From contig NZ_KB912891.1 of the NCBI RefSeq assembly GCF_000383875.1, positions 1 through 64,000 of the forward strand: a DNA stretch of 64,000 bases. The letters are read 5' to 3'. A program made the position numbers and the translations under genes. Below are positions 17,985 to 25,710 of the stretch, piece by piece; position 1 is the first letter of the stretch; each line of letters opens with the position of its first letter. Under the pieces are notes generated by a model that saw nothing but the letters and a program-made list of their open reading frames with translations, searched no databases and was not told where the DNA came from. Source of the stretch: Caldibacillus debilis DSM 16016. Its GTDB lineage: Bacteria; Bacillota; Bacilli; Bacillales; Caldibacillaceae.

Positions 17985-18248
17985 ATGAAAATCGATCCAT
18001 TCGGTCCGACCGGAATTCACCCTTACAAACAGCCTTATCCCAGGGCCTTATCGGCCAATCATAAAAAAACGAAGGACCGGCTGGAAATCTCCAGCGAAGC
18101 GATAAAGCTGCAGCAACACTCCTCGGTGATCGCCGACCGGAAAAAGAAGGTTTCCGAAATCAGGAGCCAAATCGAGAGCGGGACGTACAAGATCGATGAA
18201 AAGGAACTGGCCAAGGCGATCTTTCGTTATTATTTCGGCGATCGCTGA
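17985..18248 (+). CDS. flgM: Anti-sigma-D factor FlgM
   Basis: FlgM binds SigD and holds late flagellar genes off until the hook-basal body is complete. The 87-residue protein begins MKIDPFGPTGIHPY, has the conserved RLEISSEAIKLQ segment near residue 28-40, and the C-terminal SigD-binding helices ending with KIDEKELAKAIFRYYFG. The ATG at 17985 has GAGAGGG upstream. First gene of the SigD operon, with flgN 32 bases on. Confidence 0.93.
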   Translation: MKIDPFGPTGIHPYKQPYPRALSANHKKTKDRLEISSEAIKLQQHSSVIADRKKKVSEIRSQIESGTYKIDEKELAKAIFRYYFGDR

Positions 18249-18280
18249 GCCGATCAACATTTTCCCGGGAGGTGAAGGGG

Positions 18281-18760
18281 ATGGACGTGCAAGGGATCAT
18301 CGACATATTGGCCAAACAAACGAGGATCTATGAAAAACTTTTCCAGCTGGCGAAGGAAAAAACGGAAGCCATCAAAGTGAACGATATCGATACCCTCAAC
18401 CGGATCACCGAACAGGAACAAGTCCATGTGGCCGAGCTGCAACGATTGGAATCGGAACGGGCGGGACAGATGGAAAAGACGGCCGGAGGAAACGGTTCCC
18501 TGACGCTGTCGGAATTGTTGCAAAAGGCGGATGAAAAGGACTTGCTGCAAAAGACGGCGGAGGAATTAACCGACATTTTGAAGAAATTGAAAGAAGCGAA
18601 TGAATTGAACCAGGAGCTTTTGTATCATTCCTTGCAGTTCATCCACTTTTCGTTAAGCCTCATCCAGCCGGGCGAACCGGCATCCGGATACGGTCCGGGA
18701 GGGAACCATAAGGCGCCCGAAAGACGGCAAAGCAAACCGTTGCTCAACACGAAAGTGTAA
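18281..18760 (+). CDS. flgN: Flagellar export chaperone FlgN
   Basis: FlgN keeps the hook-filament junction proteins FlgK and FlgL unfolded and delivers them to the export gate. The 159-residue protein is almost wholly helical with a coiled-coil pattern and the FlgN-family core (ELNQELLYHSLQFIHFSL) near residues 110-127; the C-terminal tail is polar and probably disordered. ATG 18281 follows GGGAGG. It lies directly before flgK, its main client, as in B. subtilis (yvyG). Confidence 0.88.
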   Translation: MDVQGIIDILAKQTRIYEKLFQLAKEKTEAIKVNDIDTLNRITEQEQVHVAELQRLESERAGQMEKTAGGNGSLTLSELLQKADEKDLLQKTAEELTDILKKLKEANELNQELLYHSLQFIHFSLSLIQPGEPASGYGPGGNHKAPERRQSKPLLNTKV

Positions 18761-18786
18761 ATGATCAGGAACGGAGGAAAAGGAAG

Positions 18787-20355
18787 ATGATTCCCACATT
18801 CCACGGTTTAGAGACGGCAAAAAGGGGAATTTCGACCCAGCAATCCGCTTTATTTACCGTCGCCCATAATATCGCCAATGCCAATACCGTCGGTTATTCG
18901 AGGCAGCGGGTAAGTTTCACCCCGACGAATCCTTATCCGGGAACCGGGCTCAACCGGCCGGAGATCCCCGGGCAAATCGGGACGGGGGTAACGGCGGGAA
19001 AAATCGAAAGGATCCGCGACGCCTTCCTCGATCGCCAATACCGCCTGGAATCCAATAAACTCGGCTATTACGCCACGCTGGCGGATTCTTTGGGAAAAAT
19101 TGAGGAGATCATGAACGAGCCGTCGGAAAGCGGCCTCCATTCGGTGATGGAGAAGTTCTGGAAGGCCCTGCAGGATTTGGCGAACCATACGGAGAACACC
19201 GGCGCCCGCGAAGTCGTTGCCTCCACCGGGGAGATGCTCGCGGAAACGATCAACTACTATTACAATTCTTTGGTCCGGATGAAAAATGAAATCGGAAATC
19301 AAATCTCCGTCAAAACGAAGGAAATCAATACCCTCCTTTCCCAAATCGATCAGCTGAACAAACAGATCGCAAGCATCGAGCCGAGCGGCCAGTTGCCCAA
19401 CGATCTGTATGACCGCCGGGATTTGCTCGTTGACCAGCTTTCTTCCTTGGTCAACATCAAAGTGAAGACCGTCGTTCCGAAAAATTACGGAAAGGCCGAT
19501 CCTTCGGCGGTCGGGGTCTATCAAATCGAACTCGTCAAAAACGACGGTTCTTCCTACGCGCCGCCGGTTTATCTCATCCACGCCGACCCGGCTTCCGGCA
19601 GGACCGCCGTCAATGAGGTCAAGGTGCTGGATGAAAACGGGCAGTCCGAATCCCTGTCGGGAAGCGTGCAGACGGTCATGGTCGGGGAGCAAAGTTTGCC
19701 GGATTTCTCCTTCCTTGGGGAATTGGGGGCCTTGATCGAGAGCTTCGGCTATCAGGACAGCGGCCAAGTGAAAGGGATTTATCCGGAAATGATTCAAAAA
19801 CTGCACAATTTCACTTTGGCCTTCGCCAATGAATTCAATGCCGTCCATCAGGCCGGATACAGCTTGGGAGGAACCGCCCCGTCCGGTCTGGACTTCTTTG
19901 TATTCGACAGCGCCAATCCGGCGGGAACGATCCGGGTCAGCCAAACGATCTTGGATGATACGGGCAAAATCGCCGCCGGGCTGAATTCCGGCGATTCCGG
20001 GGACAACGGGAACGCCGCCCTCCTTGCGGCCATCAAATCGAAGAACTTTAGCGATTATATTACGAAGGCCCAACTGCCTCCCAACATGAATGGAACCATC
20101 GATTCCTATTATGCCGGCATCATCGGCAAATTGGGCGTCGATGCCCAAAACGCCATAAAAGACCGGGACAACGTCCAGGTCTTGGTCGATTCGGTCGATT
20201 ACAACCGGAAATCGATCAGCTCCGTTTCCCTGGATGAGGAAATGACGAACATGATCACGTTCCAGCATGCCTATAACGCTTCGGCAAGGATCATCACGGT
20301 CATTGACGAAATGATCGATAAAATCATCAACGGCATGGGCATCGTGGGACGCTGA
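18787..20355 (+). CDS. flgK: Flagellar hook-associated protein 1 (FlgK)
   Basis: FlgK forms the first of two rings joining hook and filament. The 522-residue protein starts with the flagellar rod/hook signature (FHGLETAKRGISTQQSAL, then NTVGYSRQRV) and ends with the typical C-terminal helix (LDEEMTNMITFQHAYNASARIITVIDEMIDKIINGMG). The central domain is variable. GGAGG precedes the ATG. A long minus-strand frame lies inside this gene but mirrors its codon bias and is not real. Confidence 0.96.
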   Translation: MIPTFHGLETAKRGISTQQSALFTVAHNIANANTVGYSRQRVSFTPTNPYPGTGLNRPEIPGQIGTGVTAGKIERIRDAFLDRQYRLESNKLGYYATLADSLGKIEEIMNEPSESGLHSVMEKFWKALQDLANHTENTGAREVVASTGEMLAETINYYYNSLVRMKNEIGNQISVKTKEINTLLSQIDQLNKQIASIEPSGQLPNDLYDRRDLLVDQLSSLVNIKVKTVVPKNYGKADPSAVGVYQIELVKNDGSSYAPPVYLIHADPASGRTAVNEVKVLDENGQSESLSGSVQTVMVGEQSLPDFSFLGELGALIESFGYQDSGQVKGIYPEMIQKLHNFTLAFANEFNAVHQAGYSLGGTAPSGLDFFVFDSANPAGTIRVSQTILDDTGKIAAGLNSGDSGDNGNAALLAAIKSKNFSDYITKAQLPPNMNGTIDSYYAGIIGKLGVDAQNAIKDRDNVQVLVDSVDYNRKSISSVSLDEEMTNMITFQHAYNASARIITVIDEMIDKIINGMGIVGR

Positions 20356-20460
20356 TGAAAGGAAAATAAAAGGCAGTCCTGGCGGCGGGCGCACATCGCC
20401 GCCCGCCGGAAGGGGCGATAAGGATTTTCAGAGAATTCGAGGATCAAGGTGGTGAACGCG

Positions 20461-21327
20461 ATGCGGGTAACCCAATCCATGTTATCCCATAATATGATCC
20501 GGAACCTGTCGACGAGCTATAAGCGACTGGAAAAACTGCAAAATCAGCTGCTGACCCAGAAGAAAATTACCCGTCCGTCCGACGACCCGGTCGTGGCGAT
20601 GCTCGGTTTGAGCTACCGGACGGATGTGAACCGTATTGAGCAGTATCAAAGAAACATCGGCGAGGTTACCAACTGGTTGGACACGACCGATGCCGCCCTG
20701 GAAGAGGCCGTCCAGGTGCTGCAGCGAATCCGGGAACTGACGGTGCAGGCGGCCAACGGGACGTATGAAGAAAATCAAAGGGGCTTCATCGGGAAAGAGA
20801 TCGAGCAGCTGAAGGAGCAGCTCTTGCTGATCGGGGACACGGATATCGCCGGAAAATATATTTTTAACGGATCGAAAACAAATGTGCGGCCGAACGGGAC
20901 GTTTGCGACGGGGGATATTGAAATTGAAGTCTTTAACGGCATCCGGATGAAGGTGAACACGGATGGGCAGGCCCTTTTCGGGGATCTGTTCACCGGCACG
21001 GGCGTCCTTCAACGGCTGATCAATGATCTGAACGATCCCGCGGTTCCGGACGACCAGCTGGACGACTATATCGGTGAGGTCCAATCGGTCATCGACCGTT
21101 TCCTGGCGGAGCGGGCCAACATCGGCGCCAAGCAAAACCGCGTCGAGCTGATGAAGGATCGCTTGTCGAAGCAGGAGGTCTTCGCCAAGGACGTTTTGTC
21201 CGCGAACGAAGATGTGGACGTGGAAAAGGTGATCGTGGAACTGACGACCCAGGAATCCGTCCATCGGGCGGCCCTTGCCGTCGGTGCCCGCATCATCCAG
21301 CCGACCCTCGTCGATTTCCTGAATTAA
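20461..21327 (+). CDS. flgL: Flagellar hook-associated protein 3 (FlgL)
   Basis: FlgL is the second junction protein between hook and filament. The 288-residue protein shares flagellin-like N- and C-terminal helices: MRVTQSMLSHNMIRNL, RIRELTVQAANGTY, and QESVHRAALAVGARIIQPTLVDFL at the end. ATG 20461 has AAGGTGGTG upstream. A GC-rich hairpin at about 20381-20407 precedes the gene without a T tract, and a true terminator follows the gene. Confidence 0.95.
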   Translation: MRVTQSMLSHNMIRNLSTSYKRLEKLQNQLLTQKKITRPSDDPVVAMLGLSYRTDVNRIEQYQRNIGEVTNWLDTTDAALEEAVQVLQRIRELTVQAANGTYEENQRGFIGKEIEQLKEQLLLIGDTDIAGKYIFNGSKTNVRPNGTFATGDIEIEVFNGIRMKVNTDGQALFGDLFTGTGVLQRLINDLNDPAVPDDQLDDYIGEVQSVIDRFLAERANIGAKQNRVELMKDRLSKQEVFAKDVLSANEDVDVEKVIVELTTQESVHRAALAVGARIIQPTLVDFLN

Positions 21328-21355
21328 GCTATTCCATCGCGGATAGCTTTTTTCT
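21326..21355 (+). terminator. Intrinsic terminator after flgL
   Basis: AAGCTAT pairs with ATAGCTT across a loop and is followed by a T run. Since yviE-fliW-csrA follow, this may be partial, or those genes may have their own promoter. Confidence 0.75.
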
Positions 21356-21719
21356 TTATGTGCCTGTCCCGATTTTTTGCTTGCAGGGGCAAAATATTTG
21401 TGGTCAAAGGTGCCTGATAAACCCCGCGCCGTGGTTTAAGGCCCCCTTTTTATCCCGCCGGTCGAGGGAACCGAATGGAAGCGCGGCGGCTGAAAAGGGC
21501 ATGGGAGTGCGGGCGATTGGTTTGACTGAATTTTTTCCCGCCGCAGGATGATCGGCAAAAAAAGAGAAGGCTCAGAAAATAAAAGTTCCCACGGACTTGC
21601 CAGAAGGAAGGCCTTCTCTTGCGCAAGATTCATCAAAATTTTTTTCAAGGATTTCGCGAATGCGATTGACCGCTTTTCATTTTTCATGATCCGTGACACA
21701 ATGAACGGGAGGGAAAGGG
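21356..21719. other. Spacer between flgL and yviE
   Basis: No gene supported. An 11-base arm AAGAGAAGGCT near 21560 is nearly complementary to GGCCTTCTCTT near 21611, forming a hairpin with a large loop. I could not identify a clear promoter for yviE. Confidence 0.45.
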
Positions 21720-22292
21720 ATGCGGCTTCCGCAAATCCGGATGGAATCCGTGATGGCCAGGATCGGCCTGGTGCGGGAAAAACCGGTCCAGTCCATCGAA
21801 CAGCCGAAGGCGATCGTTACGATCCGGCAGCCGAAAGCCATCTTGGAAATCGAAACGGAAAAGGGAAAACTCGTCATCGATCAAACGCAGGCTTGGGAAG
21901 ACCGGAATTTGCAAAATATTTTGCGGACGAACGAAATGTATGTGGAGAAAGCCTATCAGGAATGGCTGAAAAACATCGCCCGAAGAAGGGATCAGGGCGA
22001 TGAACTGATGCGGATCGAAAACGGGGGAAATCCGATCGCCAGACAGGCGGTCGAAAACAGCGAAGGGGAGGAAAAACGGTTCAATGTCGGCTGGGTGCCT
22101 TCCTTTTTCAGCGTCAAATTCCATTATAAACCGGCGAAGGTGCATATCCGTGCCGTGCCGCAAAAGCCGGTGATCGAGGCGCTGCCGCGAAAACCCGTTC
22201 ATACGTACATCCCGGGAGAGGTCCGCGTGTATATGGAGCGCTGGCCTTCGTTAAAAATTGATTTCGTCCATCTGTTCGACGAAAAGGTATAG
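21720..22292 (+). CDS. yviE: YviE (DUF6470 family) flagellar-cluster protein
   Basis: A 190-residue protein conserved between flgL and fliW in Bacillus; function not established. It begins MRLPQIRMESVMARIGL and carries the family features of beta-rich N-terminus (IVTIRQPKAILEIE) and a basic, beta-rich C-terminus (VKFHYKPAKVHIRA, YIPGEVRVYMERWPS). No signal peptide or membrane segment. GGGAGG precedes the ATG, and fliW follows after 12 bases. Confidence 0.85.
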   Translation: MRLPQIRMESVMARIGLVREKPVQSIEQPKAIVTIRQPKAILEIETEKGKLVIDQTQAWEDRNLQNILRTNEMYVEKAYQEWLKNIARRRDQGDELMRIENGGNPIARQAVENSEGEEKRFNVGWVPSFFSVKFHYKPAKVHIRAVPQKPVIEALPRKPVHTYIPGEVRVYMERWPSLKIDFVHLFDEKV

Positions 22293-22304
22293 AGGGTGAA
22301 ACCC

Positions 22305-22760
22305 ATGAAAATTAAAACGAAATACTTTGACGAAATAGACATTGATGAAAAGGATATGATCACTTTTGAAAACGGGATCCCCGGATTTTGGGAAGAAACG
22401 AGGTTTGTGATTCTCCCGTTTACGGACGACGGGCTTTTTGAAATCATGCAATCGGTCGCGACGCCGGAACTCGCCTTTGTCATCACCGATCCTTTCTTCT
22501 TTTTTAAAGACTATGCGTTTGATTTGGAAGATGCGGCGGCGGAACAGCTGGGGATCGAAAGGCCGGAAGACGTAAAGGTTTCCGTGATCCTGACGGTCCA
22601 TGATCCCTTCGAAAACACGACCGCTAACCTGCAGGCTCCCGTCGTCATCAACCGGAAAAACCGCAAGGCGAAACAGGTCGTTTTGAACAATGTCCCCTAT
22701 ACCACCAAGCATCCGCTGTTTCCGAAAAAGGGTGCCGATGCCGGCGGAGGGGTGAAATGA
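22305..22760 (+). CDS. fliW: Flagellar assembly factor FliW
   Basis: FliW binds cytoplasmic flagellin or, when flagellin has been secreted, binds CsrA and relieves its block on hag translation. The 151-residue protein shows the family core [23 protein letters not shown] and [14 protein letters not shown] 22305 is preceded by AGAGGGTG; an in-frame GTG nine bases upstream is less likely. Its TGA overlaps the csrA start, so the antagonist and its target are translationally coupled. Confidence 0.95.
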   Translation: MKIKTKYFDEIDIDEKDMITFENGIPGFWEETRFVILPFTDDGLFEIMQSVATPELAFVITDPFFFFKDYAFDLEDAAAEQLGIERPEDVKVSVILTVHDPFENTTANLQAPVVINRKNRKAKQVVLNNVPYTTKHPLFPKKGADAGGGVK

Positions 22761-22987
22761 TGCTCGTATTAACCAGAAAAAACGGCCAATCGATCCAGAT
22801 CGGGGAAAACATCCGCATTACTATCCTGGACGTCCAAGGGGAACAGGTAAAAATCGGCATCGAGGCGCCGAAATCGCTGGAGATCTACCGGAGTGAAATT
22901 TACGAACAGATTCAAGCGGAAAACCGGCTGGCGGGCAGCCTTACCCCAGGCCTTTTGGACCTGGTAAAAAAGTCCTATAAAAATTAA
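22760..22987 (+). CDS. csrA: Carbon storage regulator CsrA
   Basis: CsrA is a small homodimeric RNA-binding protein that blocks the hag ribosome binding site. The 75-residue protein begins [23 protein letters not shown] and has the five-strand core with the RNA-binding [13 protein letters not shown] segment. I place the start on the second of two ATGs, which sits seven bases after GGAGGGG; a start one codon earlier is possible. The gene overlaps fliW and is followed by hag, whose leader carries matching binding sites. Confidence 0.95.
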   Translation: MLVLTRKNGQSIQIGENIRITILDVQGEQVKIGIEAPKSLEIYRSEIYEQIQAENRLAGSLTPGLLDLVKKSYKN

Positions 22988-23006
22988 AAAATTTGTCTGT
23001 TTCCAT

Positions 23007-23033
23007 TAAAACTTTTCCCTCGCTTTCCGATAT
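23007..23033 (+). promoter_or_regulatory. SigD promoter of hag
   Basis: TAAA, a 15-base spacer, then TCCGATAT: seven of eight -10 bases match the SigD consensus with ideal spacing, about 100 bases before the flagellin start codon. Confidence 0.88.
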
Positions 23034-23087
23034 AAAGGATGCAACGGTTTACGAGGGCGGCCGACCTCAAAACCCGTTTACCAAAGC

Positions 23088-23120
23088 GTTCACAAGGATG
23101 TGAACAAAAAAATTCAAGGA
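23088..23120 (+). promoter_or_regulatory. CsrA-binding leader of hag
   Basis: A perfect six-pair hairpin GTTCAC / GTGAAC at 23088-23105 presents AAGGAT in its loop, the ideal CsrA target (GGA in a hairpin loop). A second GGA-rich site overlaps the ribosome site AAGGAGG just before the start codon. This two-site layout is the one by which CsrA blocks hag translation in B. subtilis. Confidence 0.85.
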
Positions 23121-23130
23121 GGAATCGGTA

Positions 23131-23967
23131 ATGAGAATCAACCATAACATTTCGGCGTTGAACACCTATCGCCAACTCTCTTTCAACAACACCCAAACGG
23201 CGAAAAACCTTGAAAAACTTTCTTCCGGTTACCGGATCAACCGCGCCGGCGACGACGCCGCTGGTCTCGCCATCTCTGAAAAAATGCGCGGGCAAATCCG
23301 CGGCCTGGAAATGGCGACGAAAAACGCCCAAGACGGCATCAGCCTGATCCAAACGGCGGAAGGCGCTTTGAATGAAACCCACGCGATCCTGCAACGGATT
23401 CGTGAACTGGCCGTGCAAGCCGCCAACGACACGAACACCGACAACGACCGTAAGGAACTGCAAAAAGAAGTGGACCAATTGATTGCAGAAATCGACCGCA
23501 TCGCCGATACGACCCAATTTAACACCAAAAATCTGTTGAACGGCTCAGGAACCGGAATAGTATTCCATATCGGAGCGAATAGCGCCCAAAGTGTGACTTT
23601 GGATATTTCTAGCATGAAAGCCAAAGCTTTAGGTTTGCAAACGAGCGGCGCCAGCGGCCTTCAAAACTTAAAAATTGATACTCAAGCAGATGCTGATGCT
23701 GCGATCTCAACCATTGACACCGCTATTGACACAGTTTCTTCCGAACGGGCGAAACTCGGGGCCATGCAAAACCGTCTGGAACACACCATCAATAATTTGG
23801 GCACAGCCGCTGAAAACTTGACGGCTGCCGAATCCCGGATCCGTGACGTGGATATGGCAAAAGAAATGATGGAATTCACCAAGAACAGCATCCTGACCCA
23901 AGCCGCGCAAGCGATGCTGGCCCAAGCCAACCAATTGCCCCAAGGCGTCCTGCAATTGTTGCGCTAA
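23131..23967 (+). CDS. hag: Flagellin (Hag)
   Basis: The filament subunit, 278 residues, short compared with B. subtilis Hag (about 304). The D0/D1 ends are highly conserved: [51 protein letters not shown] at the front and [15 protein letters not shown] to [13 protein letters not shown] at the back. The central region is brief and Ser/Thr-rich, a plausible target for the Maf/pseudaminic acid machinery encoded downstream. Codon choice differs between the strongly biased ends and the more AT-rich centre (about 23545-23735). The gene is monocistronic with its own SigD promoter, CsrA-controlled leader and terminator. Confidence 0.98.
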   Translation: MRINHNISALNTYRQLSFNNTQTAKNLEKLSSGYRINRAGDDAAGLAISEKMRGQIRGLEMATKNAQDGISLIQTAEGALNETHAILQRIRELAVQAANDTNTDNDRKELQKEVDQLIAEIDRIADTTQFNTKNLLNGSGTGIVFHIGANSAQSVTLDISSMKAKALGLQTSGASGLQNLKIDTQADADAAISTIDTAIDTVSSERAKLGAMQNRLEHTINNLGTAAENLTAAESRIRDVDMAKEMMEFTKNSILTQAAQAMLAQANQLPQGVLQLLR

Positions 23968-23977
23968 TCGGCAAACG

Positions 23978-24015
23978 AGAGACTTCGAAGTCAATTCTTC
24001 GGAGTCTCTTTTTCT
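23978..24015 (+). terminator. Intrinsic terminator after hag
   Basis: AGAGACTTCGAAG pairs with CTTCGGAGTCTCT (one mismatch) around a six-base loop and ends in a T run. Confidence 0.92.
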
Positions 24016-24131
24016 TTGCTTGCGGATGTAACGCCGGCCTGCGGGGGAATTTACAGGTCCGGCATAGGCGCAGATCTGCGGATGGGACCGGGCGGGAGCA
24101 GCCGCTTTCCCGAATCATACCAATGACTGGG

Positions 24132-24158
24132 ACGGCCGTGAAACAACGGCCGCTTTTT
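24132..24158 (+). terminator. Second terminator-like hairpin downstream of hag
   Basis: ACGGCCGT and ACGGCCG form a stem with a short loop, followed by CTTTTT. It may reinforce termination after the very highly transcribed hag gene. Confidence 0.65.
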
Positions 24159-24218
24159 CATGGAAGGGAAATTGGAAATTTTCAAAGTATGAGTAAAATA
24201 TTTGTGGGCAAAATTTAG

Positions 24219-24279
24219 CCCTTCAATAGGTGAGCGATCGAAGACGCCCTTTTCAAGTAGGTGTGCGATCGAAGACGCT
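24219..24279. repeat. Two tandem copies of a 31-bp repeat
   Basis: Two adjacent units share the core GCGATCGAAGACGC preceded by TTCAA and AGGTG, with starts 31 bases apart. In the second unit the core is flanked by bases that extend it as a partial palindrome ending CGCTCA. Confidence 0.7.
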
Positions 24280-24385
24280 CATCCAATGAAGGGGGAACCC
24301 TGCATAAGCGAGTCGGGTAAAGAAGAATTCATGAAAAAGGGGCTGACTTGGCAGAATAAATAAGACAACTGAAGGAGCAAAAACC

Positions 24386-24529
24386 ATGGAGTATCAAGAA
24401 TATCCGGATATCCAAACGATTGAAAAGATTGCTTGGAAGGAAATGGCGGGGATTTTTTCAACCATCATGAAAAGAAAACGGATTTCTCCGCATCATTATA
24501 TTCACTGTACCTTTTCTGTTTTTTGTTAA
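24386..24529 (+). CDS. Possible 47-residue ORF
   Basis: An ATG preceded by GAAGGAGC at a good distance opens a frame of 47 codons ending in TAA. It starts MEYQEYPDIQTIEKIAWKEM and ends with an aromatic and cysteine-containing tail. No family is recognised; it could be the surviving start of a decayed gene, since the area is full of repeat and transposon debris. Confidence 0.3.
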   Translation: MEYQEYPDIQTIEKIAWKEMAGIFSTIMKRKRISPHHYIHCTFSVFC

Positions 24530-24545
24530 CCTGTTAGTGGCATCG

Positions 24546-24911
24546 ATGTTGGACAAACGGCAGCGGATGTCGGACACGGGAAAGGATGATGGACATTTTT
24601 TGCCCGATGATGGACGTTTTTTCCCGGATGATGGACATTTTTTCTGTGATGTTGGACAAATTTTTTTCCATGTTGGACAAAAAATTTCAAATGATGGACA
24701 TTTTTTTGAAAATGTTGGACAGTCCCATGCGGTGTTGGACGTTTTTTCTCAGATGTTGGACGATCCGGTTATAATGTTGGACAGTCAGCCGGGAAAGGCG
24801 GACGGAATGTTGAACGAATTCCTCCAGATGTTGAACAAAAAGGATCCATTCTTGAACATTTGGCAAAAAATGTCGAACATTGTGCTTTGGATGTGGAACG
24901 ATCCGGAGATG
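24546..24911. repeat. 21-bp minisatellite, 17 units
   Basis: Units begin with ATG-WTG-GAC (later units AAC) and are often followed by ATTTTTT. Starts are at 24546, 24567, 24586, 24607, 24628, 24649, 24670, 24691, 24712, 24732, 24753, 24774, 24807, 24828, 24849, 24870 and 24891. Thirteen of sixteen intervals are exactly 21; the exceptions are 19, 20 and 33, which together keep the reading frame of the outer units. In the unit frame each repeat encodes a heptad M-[LMS]-[DN]-x-x-x-x. A continuous frame from GTG 24537 to 24968 runs through it but changes phase in the middle units. No ribosome site supports translation, so I list it as a repeat, not a gene. Confidence 0.85.
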
Positions 24912-25131
24912 AAGAATAGAAAAATATCGAACATTCCGGTCCGGGAATCCATGAATATTGAAATGTAGAACAATAAAACTTCCTTGTTGGTCGAAACCAT
25001 GTAATTTGAACAATAGACCTTCCGGTCCATGGCCAGCCGGAAATGTCGGTTCCCCGGACATCCGTCTTACTCGCGGATGTCCCTGGAAATGATCAATTGC
25101 GGGGAGCCGACCGGCCGGACATAGGCGCCGG

Positions 25132-25597
25132 TAAAAAATTGCCGACATGCGCTTGACTCAATCGTTGGAAGACCAAGGGATTGACACCACCGGAATGCGT
25201 CCGATGGGAAGCGCGAAAGGAACGATGAGCGTGTTTGCCAAAAGGCTGAAAAATGGTCGCAGCTGGGTGGAAAAGGGGCAAGTGCCATGTTCACCGGAAT
25301 GGTGGCCTATTTGGATCAATTGGCATGAATAACGCTGTTTGGAAGAGTGGAAAGATGGACAGAAAGCGAGGAAGAAAAGAACCTGCCGAAACATTTTCTT
25401 GAAAAGGTGGAGAAGTCACAAGAGACAACCTCACGATCTTAAAAAACAAGGCAGATACGCCCACATATAAAGCGCTGAAAGCACTGTCCGGTTTTTAAAA
25501 ACGCGGAATATTGACCAAGGAGAGAACCCTGAACGTTTGTATCCGTTTTATATTCCCGGCACGGGGTTAAAAAAATGCCCACATACGCTTGACTCAA
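25132..25597. repeat. Pair of 30-bp direct repeats flanking transposase debris
   Basis: Copies at 25132-25161 and 25568-25597 match at 27 of 30 positions and share CGCTTGACTCAA. The second copy lies where the right end of an ISLre2-type element would be, 70 bases after the transposase stop; the first abuts the truncated transposase fragment. This suggests nested or recombined insertion-sequence ends. Confidence 0.65.
25147..25498 (+). pseudogene. Decayed UPF0236/ISLre2 transposase, C-terminal fragment
   Basis: Reading in three phases recovers the C-terminus of an ISLre2-type (UPF0236) transposase: first MRPMGSAKGTMSVFAKRLKN and SWVEKG, then after a frameshift MFTGMVAYLDQLA, an in-frame TGA, LFGRVERWTESEEEKNLPKH, and after another shift LKNKADTPTYKALKALSGF and a stop. 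The N-terminal two-thirds is missing. At least two frameshifts and one nonsense codon make it inactive. The order of motifs is from recalled family members. Confidence 0.75.
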
Positions 25598-25615
25598 ACA
25601 TTTTCAAAAAACGGA

Positions 25616-25665
25616 TTGACAGTGAGAATTATTCTCATTATCATTATAAATGAGAATGGTTCTCA
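25616..25665 (+). promoter_or_regulatory. Iron-regulated promoter with two Fur boxes
   Basis: TTGACA at 25616, a 17-base spacer and TATCAT at 25639-25644. A perfect 7-1-7 palindrome TGAGAATTATTCTCA covers the spacer (25623-25637) and a second TGAGAATGGTTCTCA lies just downstream (25651-25665). Both fit the Bacillus Fur consensus, so the siderophore operon that follows should be repressed in iron-replete cells. Confidence 0.92.
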
Positions 25666-25710
25666 TTTTTATTTGCCGACATTTCTTCCGGAAGAAAGCG
25701 AACGAAGCCT

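Noticed and set aside
18850-20394. A 514-codon open frame on the minus strand opposite flgK
   Set aside because: It mirrors the codon bias of flgK, has no ribosome site, no domain, and no room for a promoter; a shadow frame.
21326-21355. End of the SigD operon at flgL with yviE-fliW-csrA as a separate unit
   Set aside because: The hairpin after flgL is convincing, but I could not find a promoter before yviE, so I do not claim a split operon.
24537-24968. A 143-codon protein-coding gene across the minisatellite
   Set aside because: The frame begins at a GTG without a ribosome site and changes phase relative to the heptads in the middle; kept as a repeat, with coding left open in the findings.
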